Assembly (NCBI GenBank): GCA_933822405.4
Contig: CAKOGP040000624.1
Coordinates: 1 to 51,594 of the forward strand
Length of the DNA: 51,594 bases
From: Cylindrotheca closterium
Lineage: Eukaryota > Bacillariophyta > Bacillariophyceae > Bacillariales > Bacillariaceae
Reading direction: 5' to 3'
The notes under the pieces are model-generated. The model did not search any database. It was not told the DNA's origin and saw only the letters and a program-made list of their open reading frames with translations. The position numbers and the translations under genes were made by a program. This document shows positions 21,037 to 32,200 of the stretch, in pieces; the first letter of the stretch is position 1, and each line of letters begins with the position of its first letter.

Positions 21037-21623
21037 TTAATGAGCATTCTTTTGTCCTCGAATCATATCATATGATAGAGCACCATAGACTTCAAGCCAG
21101 TCAGCCCGAATTTCTTCTGTAAATTCTGATTCTCCGAGTACTGTTTTGACAGCATGAATCAAAGCAGTTCCCATGGAGTTGAAGTACTCTGCCTTGACAC
21201 CATATCGGACGTGCTTTTCTCCAAGCTCGAGCATAATTTCCGTCAGCATTTCGATTTCGGGGCCTAGCAAGGAAAGGGCACGATCAATCATTTGAATAAA
21301 GAATTGGGCATGCTTGATGAATCGCTTGTTCTTGACAACTTCGTCGGAGCTCAGGTCCATATCGGGGCGGAATCCAAAAATTGCCTTGGCTTCTGGTTCA
21401 ATGGAGAAAAATCTAAGGTAAAAGATAGGGAAGGAAGATGTGCGGTTAGCAAACTGATGCGAATAGAACAACGAATCAGGAGCGATGTCAAAAGAACGTG
21501 TGTTAATGCTTACTTTTGAAATAGCTTGGTTCCAACTTCTTGTTCGTAGTTCTCTCTTCTTCTGACTTGTTCCCAAGTGTCAATGACATTGGAGACGGTG
21601 GAATAGGACATTTCGGCAACCAT
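21037..21623 (-). CDS. Single-domain globin (3-over-3, neuroglobin/protoglobin-like)
   Basis: Two exons on the minus strand, 21623-21514 and 21412-21037, joined across a 101-bp GTAAGC...TAG intron, give 161 aa. The intron lies in the B/C region after GTKLFQK, and the join restores KFFSIEPEAKAIFGFRPD, the usual B-C-CD region with Phe at CD1. The E helix has FIKHAQFFIQMIDRAL, placing His at the distal E7 position. The F helix has LGEKHVRYGV, with the proximal His F8. The G and H helices follow (ALIHAVKTVLG, WLEVYGALSYDMIRG). Length and residues fit a complete, heme-binding globin. There is no targeting sequence, so it is probably cytosolic. Oxygen or NO chemistry is inferred from the family only. 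Confidence 0.88.
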
Positions 21624-22668
21624 TTTGGATGTTGTGTGTTATTGTACTAGTTCAATTGAGTGGCCGAGAAAATTATGAGGCTTTCCTGTGTATTTTTGTC
21701 AGTCTTGCTTTTGGATTTTTGGAAGTTTGACTGGAGAAGATGGAGAAGGCATTCTTCTGATGACTTTTCAATGTTCACTGAACTGGATTGATAAAAGAGT
21801 ATTTAAGGTGTGGGAGAAGGTCAGGAATGTCGCTTTCTAAAACATTTAGGTGGTTTGTGGTCAAAGAAGGCGTTTGGGCCTCCAAAGACGGAACAGGAAA
21901 CTATGTAACCGTTTCTGTTCATAAATGTCTTGACACTTTACAGGTGTTAGAAACGAATTCCATTCACAAAATGCAGAATTTTTACGACTCCATTGATGTT
22001 CACTACCTGACGTGGTGTGATCAATTCTGTCGCCTTCTTGCTTTCCATTCCAAGCCATATACAACAATGCGGTACCGGTACCTCTGTTCAGATACCTTTT
22101 TGTCTGCAAAGAATACCATTTGCTATTCCTTATATACTTCTGTAACTTGTCATTCAAGATTTTATTATTCGATCAAAGTGGTGCTGTGAAATTCTGCCTC
22201 TTTGGTACCGTACTGTATGATATTATTTAGGCATTGTTCTGCGAGACTTTTGTCAGTAGCCTCTGATGAATAGTCTCTCTCTCTTTGCTGCCACTATGTA
22301 ATACTGCTACTATACCGGGATGAGACGATGATAGTTGGACCCGCGGTGGATACTACCGGTATACCGGTACCGTACGACAGAAGAAATCCACGCAAACAAC
22401 CTCAGATATCAATGCGCAAAGCACGCGCAAGCACGCAAATTCCGACTCCTTTGACAACGACACATTCGACCACATGACAATCAATGACGTACTCCAACAG
22501 TTCTCCAACACTACCGTAACTGAAACCTCTGACGTCTGCGTGCCTGCCGAAAAAAGCAATCCAACAGAATTGGAGCATGTCAACGATCTTATTCTCAAAT
22601 AATTCGTGGAAGCGAGAAGCATTCGAACCTCCCGCCACACAGTATCTTCCATTTTGCAATCAAACAAG
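21624..22668. other. Intergenic region with TACCGGTA palindromes
   Basis: About 1 kb upstream of the divergent globin (minus) and CaMKII-AD-like (plus) genes. GGTACCGGTACC at 22071-22082 is a perfect 12-bp palindrome, and two TACCGGTA copies lie back to back at 22354-22369, about 300 bp upstream of the ATG at 22669. A 133-codon open frame at 21788-22189 has no recognisable motif and is not called. Confidence 0.45.
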
Positions 22669-24256
22669 ATGAAGTTGTCCATGAATGTCTTCGTTGCCGC
22701 CTTGGCCATTGGATCTACCGGGGCCTTTGTGCTTCCACAAGCAGGATCTGTCCGCAACATCAATCCTGCCTTGGATGCCACTCTGATTGAAAACTGGGAA
22801 TTGACCCAAGATGGATCCATCGTTGGCCAAACCCAAGGTCACCCTGATATGACCGATGGCGAGATCATTTCCACTTCTCCCTTGGTGAATCCTCAGGCAG
22901 CCGTTCCTGCTTCTTTTGTTTCTACTCGCAGTGGATCGCAATACTTGTTGGGCACTCCACGAACTACGAATGTTCCTGCTCAAGTCTACCCGCCACCATC
23001 CCCAGCTGCCACTACCGACGACAATTCCATCACCATCTCTCGTGAGACTTTCCTTGCTGGTGGAGCCATTGCCGCTGTCGCTGCTTTGACTGCGGGTGTT
23101 AGTACTGTGTTGGGAGGTGGAACCACAAACGACATTGCTGCTTCGTCTTCCACCGTGAGGGGCGCCCCTACCAGTAACCCCATGATGGCTGCCAAGAGTG
23201 GTCCCGAATTTTCCAAGTTCACTCCTGGTCCTGTCGAACCCACCAACGAAATCTTGACTCCCCGTGAAGTCAGTGATTTGTTTGAACTTTGGAATTTGGC
23301 GTTGAAAACTGGAAATCCTGACACCGTCGCCATGCGTTATGCCGATGGTGCCGTGTTGCTCCCCACCAAGTCGGACATTCCCCGATCGGACTATGCTGGC
23401 ATTCGTGATTACTTTGTGCACTTTTTGGAAAAGAAACCAACGGGACGAATTTTGGAAAGTTACAGTACGTAAAATACTACTTGTCGTGGTGTATCGTATC
23501 GTATCGTATCGTATTGTATTGTATGGCCTGATTGTCGAACAAAATGGCTGCTGCTGCTGCTGGAATCGTCGTCATGCTGTTTGTTTGTTGGAGACTAACT
23601 GACTAACTGACTAACTGACTAACTGACTGCCTCGCGTTCACTCGAATCATTTGACGACGCCCTCCCATCATTTTGACTGACTCGCTCGCACAGTCTCCAC
23701 TTCTCCTGGAAGTGCCATGGACGTTGGTATCTACGAATTTGCCTTTGAAAATGGAATGCGCATCCGTGCCCGATACTCGTTCTTGTACAAACTAGTGGAT
23801 GGACAATGGAAGATCAAGCATCATCACTCGTCGGGCATGCCCGAAACTCCTGGCCAAGTGATTAGCGAAGCCGAAGTTCGTGGACTTTTTGATTTGTGGA
23901 ACGACGCCCTACTCACGGGAGATTCGGACGCTGTCACCAAACGATACGCCAAGGGAGCCGTGTTGTTGCCAACCGTGTCGGACATTCCACGTACCACCTA
24001 TGCAGGAATCAAGGATTACTTTGATCACTTTTTGGAACTCAAACCAAAGGGCAAGATCATTGAGAGTTATGTTAGCATTGGCGAGAATTGGTGCAAGGAT
24101 GTGGGGATTTACGAATTCCTCAAGGGAACGGATGGTACTTCGGTCCGGGCACGATACAGTTTTGTTTATGTCTTTGAAGATGGTGAATGGAAGATTAGTC
24201 ACCATCACTCGTCGCTCATGCCAGAAGAACTTTTGGCCAAGGCCAAGAAGGCATAA
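22669..24256 (+). CDS. Plastid-targeted protein with two CaMKII-association-domain-like (SnoaL-fold) repeats
   Basis: Two exons, 22669-23464 and 23694-24256, joined across a 229-bp GTACGT...CAG intron, give 452 aa. The signal peptide ends in STGAFVLPQ, a plastid-type cleavage site. A second hydrophobic segment, ISRETFLAGGAIAAVAALTAGV (about 123-144), resembles a thylakoid-transfer signal; it has SRETFL where a twin-arginine signal would have SRRxFL. Two homologous domains follow, about 200-330 and 333-445. Each runs LFxLWNxAL.TG..D.V..RYA.GAVLLPT.SDIPR..YAGI.DYF.HFLE.KP.G.I.ESY...VGIYEF and ends in ARYSF.Y....G.WKI.HHHSS.MPE. This is the CaMKII_AD/SgcJ pattern of the NTF2-like superfamily. 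Such domains form oligomers or small-molecule pockets; no ligand is known here. The splice site lies inside domain 1. The intron contains GTATC and GACTAACT microsatellites. Confidence 0.86.
23490..23630. repeat. Two microsatellites inside an intron
   Basis: GTATCGTATCGTATCGTATTGTATTGTAT lies near 23492-23524 and (GACTAACT)n near 23592-23628, both in the 229-bp intron of the CaMKII-AD-like gene. They explain the unusual length of this intron compared with the roughly 65-150 bp of the others in the window. Confidence 0.7.
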
Positions 24257-24829
24257 ACAAGTAGTACTGTAGTGATTGTAGTAACGGAAGATACTGGTAG
24301 TAGTAGTAGTAGTAGTAATACTGTGTGCTGCTGGACTCACTCCTCCACGTTTCTTTATTCTTGTTCTTGTGGATCACATTCTTAGCTAGCGACAAGTACT
24401 ACTATTTGAAGGAAAACGGGACTTTGCATGGAATTCGTGAGTACTAGTACCCAGTACCAGTACCATACAGTGTACATCATGCATACATGTAGAAAAAAGC
24501 AACACTACAAGTACTCTTGTTGAAAAGTGTTCCCGTCCGTAACGGGACTTTTGCATGTTTTTCAATGTGCTGTGAGCGGCCCCGCTGTCCGTTTCGCGGT
24601 CCCGCGTGCGTGGTAAGTACCGTACGTGTGCACGTGTACATTTCGTAGGTATTCGTGGTTTGGCGCGGTTTCAAAAAAGTCGGAGCAGTTATATTGTTGC
24701 AGACCGGCGGAGCCAACGATATACCGCAGACTTCAACTACGAGTATATTTTAAAGGCTTTTATTGATTGTGATAGCTCTTGGGATTGCTGTTCGGATTGC
24801 TGTTCTGGCATCAGTACCGGTACTGTAAT
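24257..24829. other. Intergenic region with a (TAG)n microsatellite
   Basis: A TAG run of about seven units lies near 24297-24317, just after the stop of the CaMKII-AD-like gene. Then come several CAGTAC/GTACTG-rich palindromic stretches (24440-24470, 24615-24640). I see no gene. Confidence 0.5.
24815..24822. promoter_or_regulatory. TACCGGTA palindrome 7 bases before a start codon
   Basis: An exact copy of the recurrent octamer; it lies directly upstream of the ATG at 24830 of the Tudor-like gene. Confidence 0.4.
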
Positions 24830-26320
24830 ATGGGCAACACACCAATGACATCCGATTTGCCAATGGCATCAACCTCCAAACAAGAGAAGAAAAAGAAGGG
24901 CGAGAAATCATTCAAAACGAATAAAAAGCAAACAACAACAATAGCCGCTGCTAGTAATTATGATAATGATGATGATGATAATGATGATGATGATTGTGCA
25001 CCAAAACTCTTGTTGGACCATGAAACACGTCAATTGCGAAAGCTCAAGTCGCTCTACCAATCCTGCATTTTCAAGGCCGATGCCATGGCGCTTCAAAAAT
25101 CACAAGGGCACTCCTCCTCGCCAGAGCCTGTGGATGTCATGCAACAACAACAACAACAATTGGTAGAAAAAACCCTTTGTCAACCAAAGCATTCCTCACT
25201 CAAGACTTGGGTGGAACTCCAACAACAAATGTACGATTGTGGCATCATGTCTGACAAGCAGCAAGACGCCCTTTGGAATGCTGGTGTTGATTTGGTGGCT
25301 CGGAGTGAGAGTAGCAAAGAACGTACTACTAGCAAAGAAACAAAGGCAAAAGCAGAAATCCCAACCAAGGCCACTTTGGCCGTAGCAGATGACACTGCAG
25401 CCGATTGGCAACAACACGAGCAACCCATTGCAGTAGTTGTCAAACAACAAGATGGGACCATTGAAGACAAGTTTCTTTTTAGTCCTGAAACCATTCGGGA
25501 GAAGGTGGGATCCCTCAAAAAGGAGCTTTTGGAAGAGAATCCCTTTTGCGAGACGACGATTTGCTGTGAGAAGAACCTAAAGAGAAAACGGCTCAACAAC
25601 AAGAAGAATAAGAACAAGAAGAAAGAGAAAAAGAATCGCTCTCAAGGTAGTAGTAGTAGTAGTACTACTACTAATACTTCTTCTTCCAAACGAGCCAAAA
25701 CGAACAAGGAGGAGGCGGCAAGAATATCACCTACTACTACTTCTACAACTACTGCTACGACTGGCGAATCATCCGCCACCACCACCACTACTACTTTTCA
25801 GGCAGCTCCATCCGAAGCGGCCAAACGCAAACGCACCCATCCCAAACAACCCAGTACAGTCATGGTAGGGGATACTATTTGGGTACATTACGAGGATGAC
25901 GATTGGTGGTACAAGGGTCGCGTCCTTGCTTCTACCCAAAATTACAATGCCCAGTCGAATCATCGTCAGGGATTGGTGACCGTCCAGTGGGAAGACGACA
26001 AGTACAATGATAGCCAAGAAGCATTGGACGTGAATAATAATGGAGATGCCTATTGTTGGGGAGTGGACAATGATCCAAATGCCAATTTCAACCAAGAAAA
26101 GGAAGAACTTGTTTCGACCTTGAACATTGGCTGCCAATTGTCGATTTATTGGCCGGCGGAACAAGAATCCTTTCCAGGTACTCTGACCAAAATGGACAAG
26201 AGTCGCAAGGAAAAGGATATTCATTATATTGAATACGAAGATGGGGATTGTGAATGGTTGAATCTAAATCAACGACGCTTCACGATATTGAATTATGATG
26301 ATAATAATGAAGAGGAATGA
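24830..26320 (+). CDS. Tudor-like domain protein, probably chromatin-associated
   Basis: Single exon, 496 aa. The N-terminal 330 residues are low complexity: Lys-rich start, (D/N)-rich run, poly-Gln, a strongly basic NLS-like block KRKRLNNKKNKNKKKEKKNR, and Ser/Thr runs. The C-terminal part contains two beta-rich Tudor/Agenet-like modules. The first (about 345-415) has VGDTIWVHYEDDDWWYKGRV...GLVTVQWEDD; the second (about 432-487) has IGCQLSIYWPAEQESFPGTL...IHYIEYEDGDCEWLNL. The pattern WV.Y..D..WYKG.V and Y.DGD.EWL is typical of Tudor-like folds that bind methylated Lys or Arg. The start was taken at MGNTPM; an upstream in-frame TTG (24779) is not credible. The likely role is as a nuclear reader protein; the partner is unknown. 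Confidence 0.75.
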   Translation: MGNTPMTSDLPMASTSKQEKKKKGEKSFKTNKKQTTTIAAASNYDNDDDDNDDDDCAPKLLLDHETRQLRKLKSLYQSCIFKADAMALQKSQGHSSSPEPVDVMQQQQQQLVEKTLCQPKHSSLKTWVELQQQMYDCGIMSDKQQDALWNAGVDLVARSESSKERTTSKETKAKAEIPTKATLAVADDTAADWQQHEQPIAVVVKQQDGTIEDKFLFSPETIREKVGSLKKELLEENPFCETTICCEKNLKRKRLNNKKNKNKKKEKKNRSQGSSSSSTTTNTSSSKRAKTNKEEAARISPTTTSTTTATTGESSATTTTTTFQAAPSEAAKRKRTHPKQPSTVMVGDTIWVHYEDDDWWYKGRVLASTQNYNAQSNHRQGLVTVQWEDDKYNDSQEALDVNNNGDAYCWGVDNDPNANFNQEKEELVSTLNIGCQLSIYWPAEQESFPGTLTKMDKSRKEKDIHYIEYEDGDCEWLNLNQRRFTILNYDDNNEEE

Positions 26321-26715
26321 ACAACTGACTGACTGACTGACTGACTGACTGACTCTAGCATCAACAACTGATGCTGTTGGTCGATTGGGAATGGGAAAGT
26401 ATTTTTGCTGGCAGCATTATTATTTGATGGGTATACGAAGAATGATTCATTGTGAAACGAGGAATCGACTCTTGAATTCTGTGCTCGCATTGCATCTCTA
26501 TAGATCCGGCCATATGCAGGAGGCTGCGTATATGGCATGGTTGTGAATGAATGAATCCATTGTTGGGGTACGTGGATTTCAGTTCATTTCATTACATTTC
26601 ATTGTATTACATCAGATTAGATTTTCTATTCGAATAGTAATAGTAATAGTAATGTAATATAACAAGCGAACACAAATATCAAAGTACCATGTTGCGCCAT
26701 CTGTGTATCATGCAT
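26321..26715. repeat. Convergent intergenic region with a (GACT)n microsatellite
   Basis: A (CTGA)n run of about eight units at 26324-26354 directly follows the stop codon of the Tudor-like gene. The rest (to 26715) is AT-rich and lies between two convergent genes; ATTTCATT and TAATAG short repeats occur at 26583-26655. No gene is seen. Confidence 0.6.
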
Positions 26716-28521
26716 CTATTCCGCCTCCATCTTGGCCCGTTTTGCGTTGGGCTCCTCCGTTGTGGCAATTTCTCCTCCCTTCTTTAGCTCCTCGTACAAA
26801 CACTTCATGATGCAGGATACTTGAATGGCCAATACTTTCAAGTTGGACAATTCTTCCTGACGAACGGTCCATCCATATTGGGCACGTTCTTGAATGGTAG
26901 TAGTACTACCGGTAGTAGTGACACTATTGCCACGAGATGGGGGCTTGGGTGGTACTTCTTGGGCCAGTAAGGATTCCAGTCGATTCACAACCGCATTGGT
27001 AGTTTCGCACAAGCAAGGTTCTTTCTGCTTGGTAGTCTCATGTCGCTCATCATCATTTTCATTTTCATCATCATAGTCGTCCAGTTTCTTGTTCAGTGCC
27101 AACAAGAGGGACCGGCAGACCAGGATACCAAGATACAAATCTTCTAGAATGGAAGCATCCAACAAGGTGGTCACTTTATTATGATTGCCATTATCGTCGC
27201 ATATCAGTTCTTCGTAGGCTTCGGATGGCAAGAATTGAAAGCACATCCAAGTGATCAATTCATCGGTCAATCCCTTGTGATTATTATTCTTATTGTTGTT
27301 GTTGGGCTCAGTCTCGTCGTCGTTTTGGTGCTGATCAGTAGTACTGCTGCTTTCATTACTACCATTACTACCCACCTCTTGATTGCAGTCAATCAAAACA
27401 TCCTCGGACAAGATTCCATCCTCGTCCCGAATGGGAAGATCTGACACCTCCCAGGACTCTTCCTCGTCTTCTTCCATTCCTCCTCGGGCCTGATTGTTGA
27501 GCTCAATAAGTTTGGATTGAAGGCGCTTGGGGATTCCAGATTGTTTCATGGCTTGACAGGCAGGAATCAAATGCTTGGATTTCGAAAGCGAGGCTGGTGT
27601 CAGACATGGTGTCATTTTGGAATGGTTGCCAATTTCCGCAGTGGATGGTAAAGGAGGAACCATGACAAATCCAAAGGTTTGCAAGAGTTGTGCCGATGTC
27701 AAGGAATCTCCATACGAATGAAGAATTTCTTCCCCTTGGGCTATGGGGCGCTCGGCAACCATGCTAAAGCAACCTTCCGAATACTGTAGTGTGGTACAAG
27801 ATTTGGAAGGATTGTGATTCAACATATCAATAATGGGCAGCAAAAAGGGTCCTTTGTAGGATTCTTCTTCGTCATGCCCCTCACCCGAATAATGAAATCC
27901 ACGGGTGGAAATGCACATGCAGGCATTCAGAAACATCTTCATTTCGTCATCTTCACTTAGTTTTTCCTGGCCTAGCAATTTCAGTTCGTCCAAGACTGGT
28001 CGCACTGCTGTTTGATAACGAGTTTTCATGGAATCTTCGGTTCGATCTGCTAGTACCATGGCACCCAAGGTAGTACCTTTCAAATATGTTTTGATTTCCT
28101 CATTGGACCATTGAAAAAGAGTTTCATATGTCTGGGGGAGAGAGTCCAAGTATGGTTTCCAATTGTCATTCTCGTTCGACGATGACGCAAGGTAGAAGGA
28201 TGAAACACATTGCATCCAAGATGATTTTTGTCGTAAAGATTTCGCATAGTCTGGTTTATGTAACAGTGTCCTTCCACTTAGAATACAAGAGGATGGCAGT
28301 CGAATAAGTAGTTCTCCTTGATCAATTGGACGGCTAGCAATCACTCCGCGATTGCTTCCGTTATTGGTTGTTTCCATGTGGAGTGCTTGATGAACAAGTC
28401 CGCCATGTTTCTTCTGAACCCAACTTGTCAAGTTTTTCCAAATGGAGTAATCGTCAATACACGCTTGTGAGGAGGTGGTCAACTTAACGGGATCGCTGGA
28501 ATTTGGTTCTTTGTCTTTCAT
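26716..28521 (-). CDS. SET-domain protein methyltransferase, Rubisco-LSMT/SETD3 class
   Basis: Single exon, 601 aa from the first ATG at 28521; the open frame continues 34 codons upstream but without an ATG. The split SET domain is clear: N-SET NRGVIASRPIDQGELLIRLP (about 57-76), a long helical iSET insert, then C-SET FLLPIIDMLNHNP (about 226-238) and GEEILHSYGDSLTSAQLLQTFGF (about 263-285), with the Asn-His and Tyr residues that shape the SAM site. The C-terminal half has acidic, Asn/Asp-rich low-complexity stretches inside the Rubs-LSMT substrate-binding helical region. Members methylate Lys or His side chains of non-histone proteins (Rubisco, aldolase, actin). No plastid presequence is visible, so a cytosolic or nuclear substrate is more likely. 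Confidence 0.85.
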   Translation of the reverse strand: MKDKEPNSSDPVKLTTSSQACIDDYSIWKNLTSWVQKKHGGLVHQALHMETTNNGSNRGVIASRPIDQGELLIRLPSSCILSGRTLLHKPDYAKSLRQKSSWMQCVSSFYLASSSNENDNWKPYLDSLPQTYETLFQWSNEEIKTYLKGTTLGAMVLADRTEDSMKTRYQTAVRPVLDELKLLGQEKLSEDDEMKMFLNACMCISTRGFHYSGEGHDEEESYKGPFLLPIIDMLNHNPSKSCTTLQYSEGCFSMVAERPIAQGEEILHSYGDSLTSAQLLQTFGFVMVPPLPSTAEIGNHSKMTPCLTPASLSKSKHLIPACQAMKQSGIPKRLQSKLIELNNQARGGMEEDEEESWEVSDLPIRDEDGILSEDVLIDCNQEVGSNGSNESSSTTDQHQNDDETEPNNNNKNNNHKGLTDELITWMCFQFLPSEAYEELICDDNGNHNKVTTLLDASILEDLYLGILVCRSLLLALNKKLDDYDDENENDDERHETTKQKEPCLCETTNAVVNRLESLLAQEVPPKPPSRGNSVTTTGSTTTIQERAQYGWTVRQEELSNLKVLAIQVSCIMKCLYEELKKGGEIATTEEPNAKRAKMEAE

Positions 28522-29288
28522 ACTATCGACATCAGATGTTATGGTAGCTGGCTGGCGGTACCTTTTGGTATATTCAATATGTGTATGGTGATGGGTTTTT
28601 AAAAGTGCGCGCAATAATAGCAAGCAGACTGTCGAAGTACGTTCTGCGGATTTGGAATTATCAAAGTACTTTTACACTGAATAGAAATGTTTGTCGTCTC
28701 CCCGTTGAGATTGATGGTGCAATTGATGGCGTGATTTCCCCATTGTATGACTATTACCATCACATCATCAGTCAAAATCATCTAATCACATCAGAAACAA
28801 AGTACGTATATAAACATGCGTAGCATGTCCCAATGCACAACATCATTCAATCAAGACTTGTCATCGTGGGATGAATATTGAAACGGATGTTCAACTTTAA
28901 ATCCTCATTCAATTAGAATCTTTGTGCCTGCTGGGGCTCGCTCATTTCGCGACACTAACTGCCACTCAACGAATGACCCAAGCCTCTCTTCGAGCCGATC
29001 TGGTCCCTTTTGTCATGCTTGTGTCTAGTTTCGTAAAATAAAATAGTGCATAATGTGTTTAACTGCAAACTGTTAATCACCAACTTATCATTGTAGGACC
29101 TATATGCATTTGCAGAGGTAGTATTCTTTGATTTCATTTTGATCGATGTATTGGATCGATTAGATCATCATCATTTCCCCTACTGCATTTTTTAACAAAG
29201 GTATACAGTTGAATTTATGCCAATAGAATTATTGATTCTGCAGCCCCGACTATGATTTTTTTAAAAATGCAAAGGTTCTTTCGCTAGT
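28522..29288. other. Intergenic region, no gene seen
   Basis: About 770 bp between two minus-strand genes. It holds the promoter of the SET gene on its left and the 3' side of the PDZ-repeat gene on its right. Open frames are short and without motif. Confidence 0.4.
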
Positions 29289-32200
29289 CTATAGATCATC
29301 CCATACCAAATCCAACAATTCCTTTTCAATTCGTGCTTGACGTTCCTCTGCAGCACGGATGAGATCGTCGACCTCGTCCATTTCGCCGACACCAGCACTC
29401 GTACTTGTAGGTGGAGGAAGCATTAGATCGTCGTCTTCCTCTTCCTTCTTCTCTCTGACCTTGATGAGCGGGTCGTTGAGACCAGAACTAAAGAATCCAA
29501 AGCCAGAACCTCCACCAGTAGCATCTCCAAACTTCTTTTGAGCTTCTCGACTCTTGGCAATGCGTTTCTCTTTTGCTTCTTTCCGCTTTTCTTCCTCCTC
29601 CTTGGCTTTCTTGGCCTCTTCGTCGGCTTGCTTGGTGGCTTCTTCCCAAAGAAGAGCTTCTTCTTCGGCACGCATTCTGGACTCTTGGTAAGCCTTCAGA
29701 CGAGCTTCCTCCTGTGCCTTCTCCTTAGCCTCTTGTGCTTCCCGGCGTCGCGCCGCCTCTTCGGCCCTGAGACGGAATTCTTCTTCGGCCTTGAGTCTGG
29801 CATCTTCTTCTGCCTTGATTCTTGCCTCCTCAGCTGCCTTAGCCTTGGCTTCTGCTTCGGCCTTGAGTCTTGCTTCCTCTTCTTGCCGCTTTCTGAATTC
29901 TTCTTCCGCCTTTTTCCTGGCCTCTTCTTCGGCTTTGGCTTTCGCTTCAGCTTCTGCCTTGGCCTTGGCTTCTGCCTCCGCTTGAGCTTTGGCCTCCTCT
30001 TCAGCTTTCATGCGTGCTGCCTCAGCTTCTGCCTTCTTTCGCGCCTGCTCTTCTGCCTTAAGCTTTGCAGCTTCGGATTCTTCTGCCGCCTTGCGAGCAT
30101 CTTCTTCGGCCTTGAGTTTGGCTTCCTCCTCTTCTTTGGCTTGTGCTTCAGCTTCAGCCTTCAATCGAACTTCCTCTTCTGCCTTGGCCTTGACCTCCTC
30201 CTCAGCCTGGAGACGGGCCGATTCGGCTTCAGCTTCAGCCTCGGCTGCCAACCTCGCATCTTCTTCTGCCTTGCGGCGCGCTGCCTCGGCTTGTTCCGCT
30301 GCGATTCGGGCCTCCTCTTCTGCCTTAGCCTTTGCTTCCTGTTCTGCCTTGAGACGGGCCTCCTCCTCAGCCTTGAGGCGTTCTTCTTCTTCTTCGCGAG
30401 CTCGGAGCTCTGCCGCCAGACGGGCTTCTTCTTCAGCCCGTTGCTTCAATTCTTCGTCAGCCTTGATTCTGGCTTCCTCCTCGGCCTTTGCTTCTGCGGC
30501 GTATCGAGCATCCTCTTCTGCGTCGGTGCTCGGAGTCGTGGGGACCGACGATCCAGCTGTCAAGTCACTATCAACACGTTTGAGTGTCATGTTGACCTTC
30601 TCAATCGATGCTATACATTGCAGTGAGAGAATTGGGAAGGCTTCGTCCATTTGCTTTTGAACAGCCTGAATATCATTGGCATTGCACGATACGCCGTTGA
30701 TCTTTTCCAATTGCAGCCCTTGCTTCAAACCAAGAACACGCTCAAGCGTCGCCGAAGCCTTTGAAATCTTGAGCATTGCCCCTTCATCTGTCTTGTTGGA
30801 AGACAATCCCAAACCAAGCTGGAACTTCTGGTGTGGCTTTTGAATACTAAACACTTGACATTCGGAAGTCGAATTCGGATCTGTGGTCATCGAAGCCGAC
30901 TCGAGAGTAATGCGGCCCTTGGCTTTTTGTAGTGACTCCAGTGCCGAATCCAACTTTCTCTTGGGAGTAGGTTTACCATTGATCTTGGTAAGTCGTTGGT
31001 TTGCTTCCAATCCAGTGCCAGCAAAGATACCATCCGCGGCAACCGACTCAATGATCAAACCACCATTCTCGATATCCTTTCTAAAAGTAAGGCCAAGGTC
31101 GGTAGAAGGATCCGGCCGCATAATACAGGCCACAACTCGAGCAATATCACCACTCTTGGTTTCTTCGTTGGAGATCTTAATCTCCTTGATACCAACCGAC
31201 TCATCATCCTTCTTCCGAAGAAAGGTGGCAATACATTCAAGTGTCATGAGGGGGAAGGCTTGATCCATTTGCGTGTGAACACTTGGAATATCGTTCATGT
31301 TGCATCTTGTACCATTAATCTTCAAAAGCTTGAGACCCGGCAACAAACCAAGAAGCTTTTGAAAAGTGGCAGGCACCTCCAAAACGCGCAGAGATGGCTC
31401 TGATTCTTCGGGCAGTTGAATGGCTCCCATATTGATATCAATTTGCATGGTTTTGGAGGCCTTTTGAATTGACAAGAAACGACGTTCGGAAGAAGCTTCG
31501 GGGTCCTTGACGGAAATGGCCTCCAATGTGACACGACCAGTAATCTTTTCCAACAGTCCAGTTGCTTGATCCAAGTTCTTTAGACTGACCCGCTTTCCAT
31601 TTATTCGCACAATAAATTGCCCCTTCTTAAGCCCAGTACCTGCAAAGAGCCCACCCTTGTCAACAGAATCAATGGCCAAGCAACCCTTTTCGGTATCGGG
31701 ATGAAAGGTAACTCCCAGTGCCGCATTGGGCGGACGAACCATACAAGCCACGACACGAACATTTTCCTCGTCCTCTTCGTCCTCATCTTCATCTTCTTCT
31801 GGCTTCTTTTCAATTACGATAGCAGCAGTACAATCCAGAACCAGCATGGGAAAGGCATCGTCGATTTGTTTCTTGACACTGTCAATGTCGAGTGCATTGC
31901 ACTTTTCGCCATTGACTTTGGTTACTTGCAAACCTTGATGCAATCCCAAAACCTTTTGAAAGGTTGGCGAGACTTCTGTTATTCTCACGGTATCATCAGG
32001 AGTCTGAATCCGCTCCAAGCCCAAATTGATTTGAAAGGCCTTGGTGGCCTTTTGAATGCAAAAGACCTGACGTTCTGTAATTGTATTGCCCGAAACAGGT
32101 GCGCTGGTTGGTTTGTAGGCTTCCACTGTGACCAAACCACGTGCCTGTTGGAGCAATCCCACTGCTTGATTCATGCGTTTTTTGCTGATGCGATGTCCAT

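Noticed and set aside
21788..22189. 133-codon plus-strand frame between the globin and CaMKII-AD-like genes
   Set aside because: The start is not an ATG in good context, there is no domain, and the composition is like the intergenic DNA around it.
26907..26914. TACCGGTA copy as a promoter element
   Set aside because: It lies inside the coding sequence of the SET gene next to a GTAGTAGTA run, so it was counted in the total but not treated as regulatory.
29538..30660. Long plus-strand open frames (362 and 223 codons) antisense to the coiled-coil part of the PDZ-repeat gene
   Set aside because: They arise from the biased GCN/GAN codon pattern of the Ala/Glu/Lys helix, which leaves few stops on the other strand. 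They read as Leu/Phe/Cys or Ala/Ser repeats without a domain.
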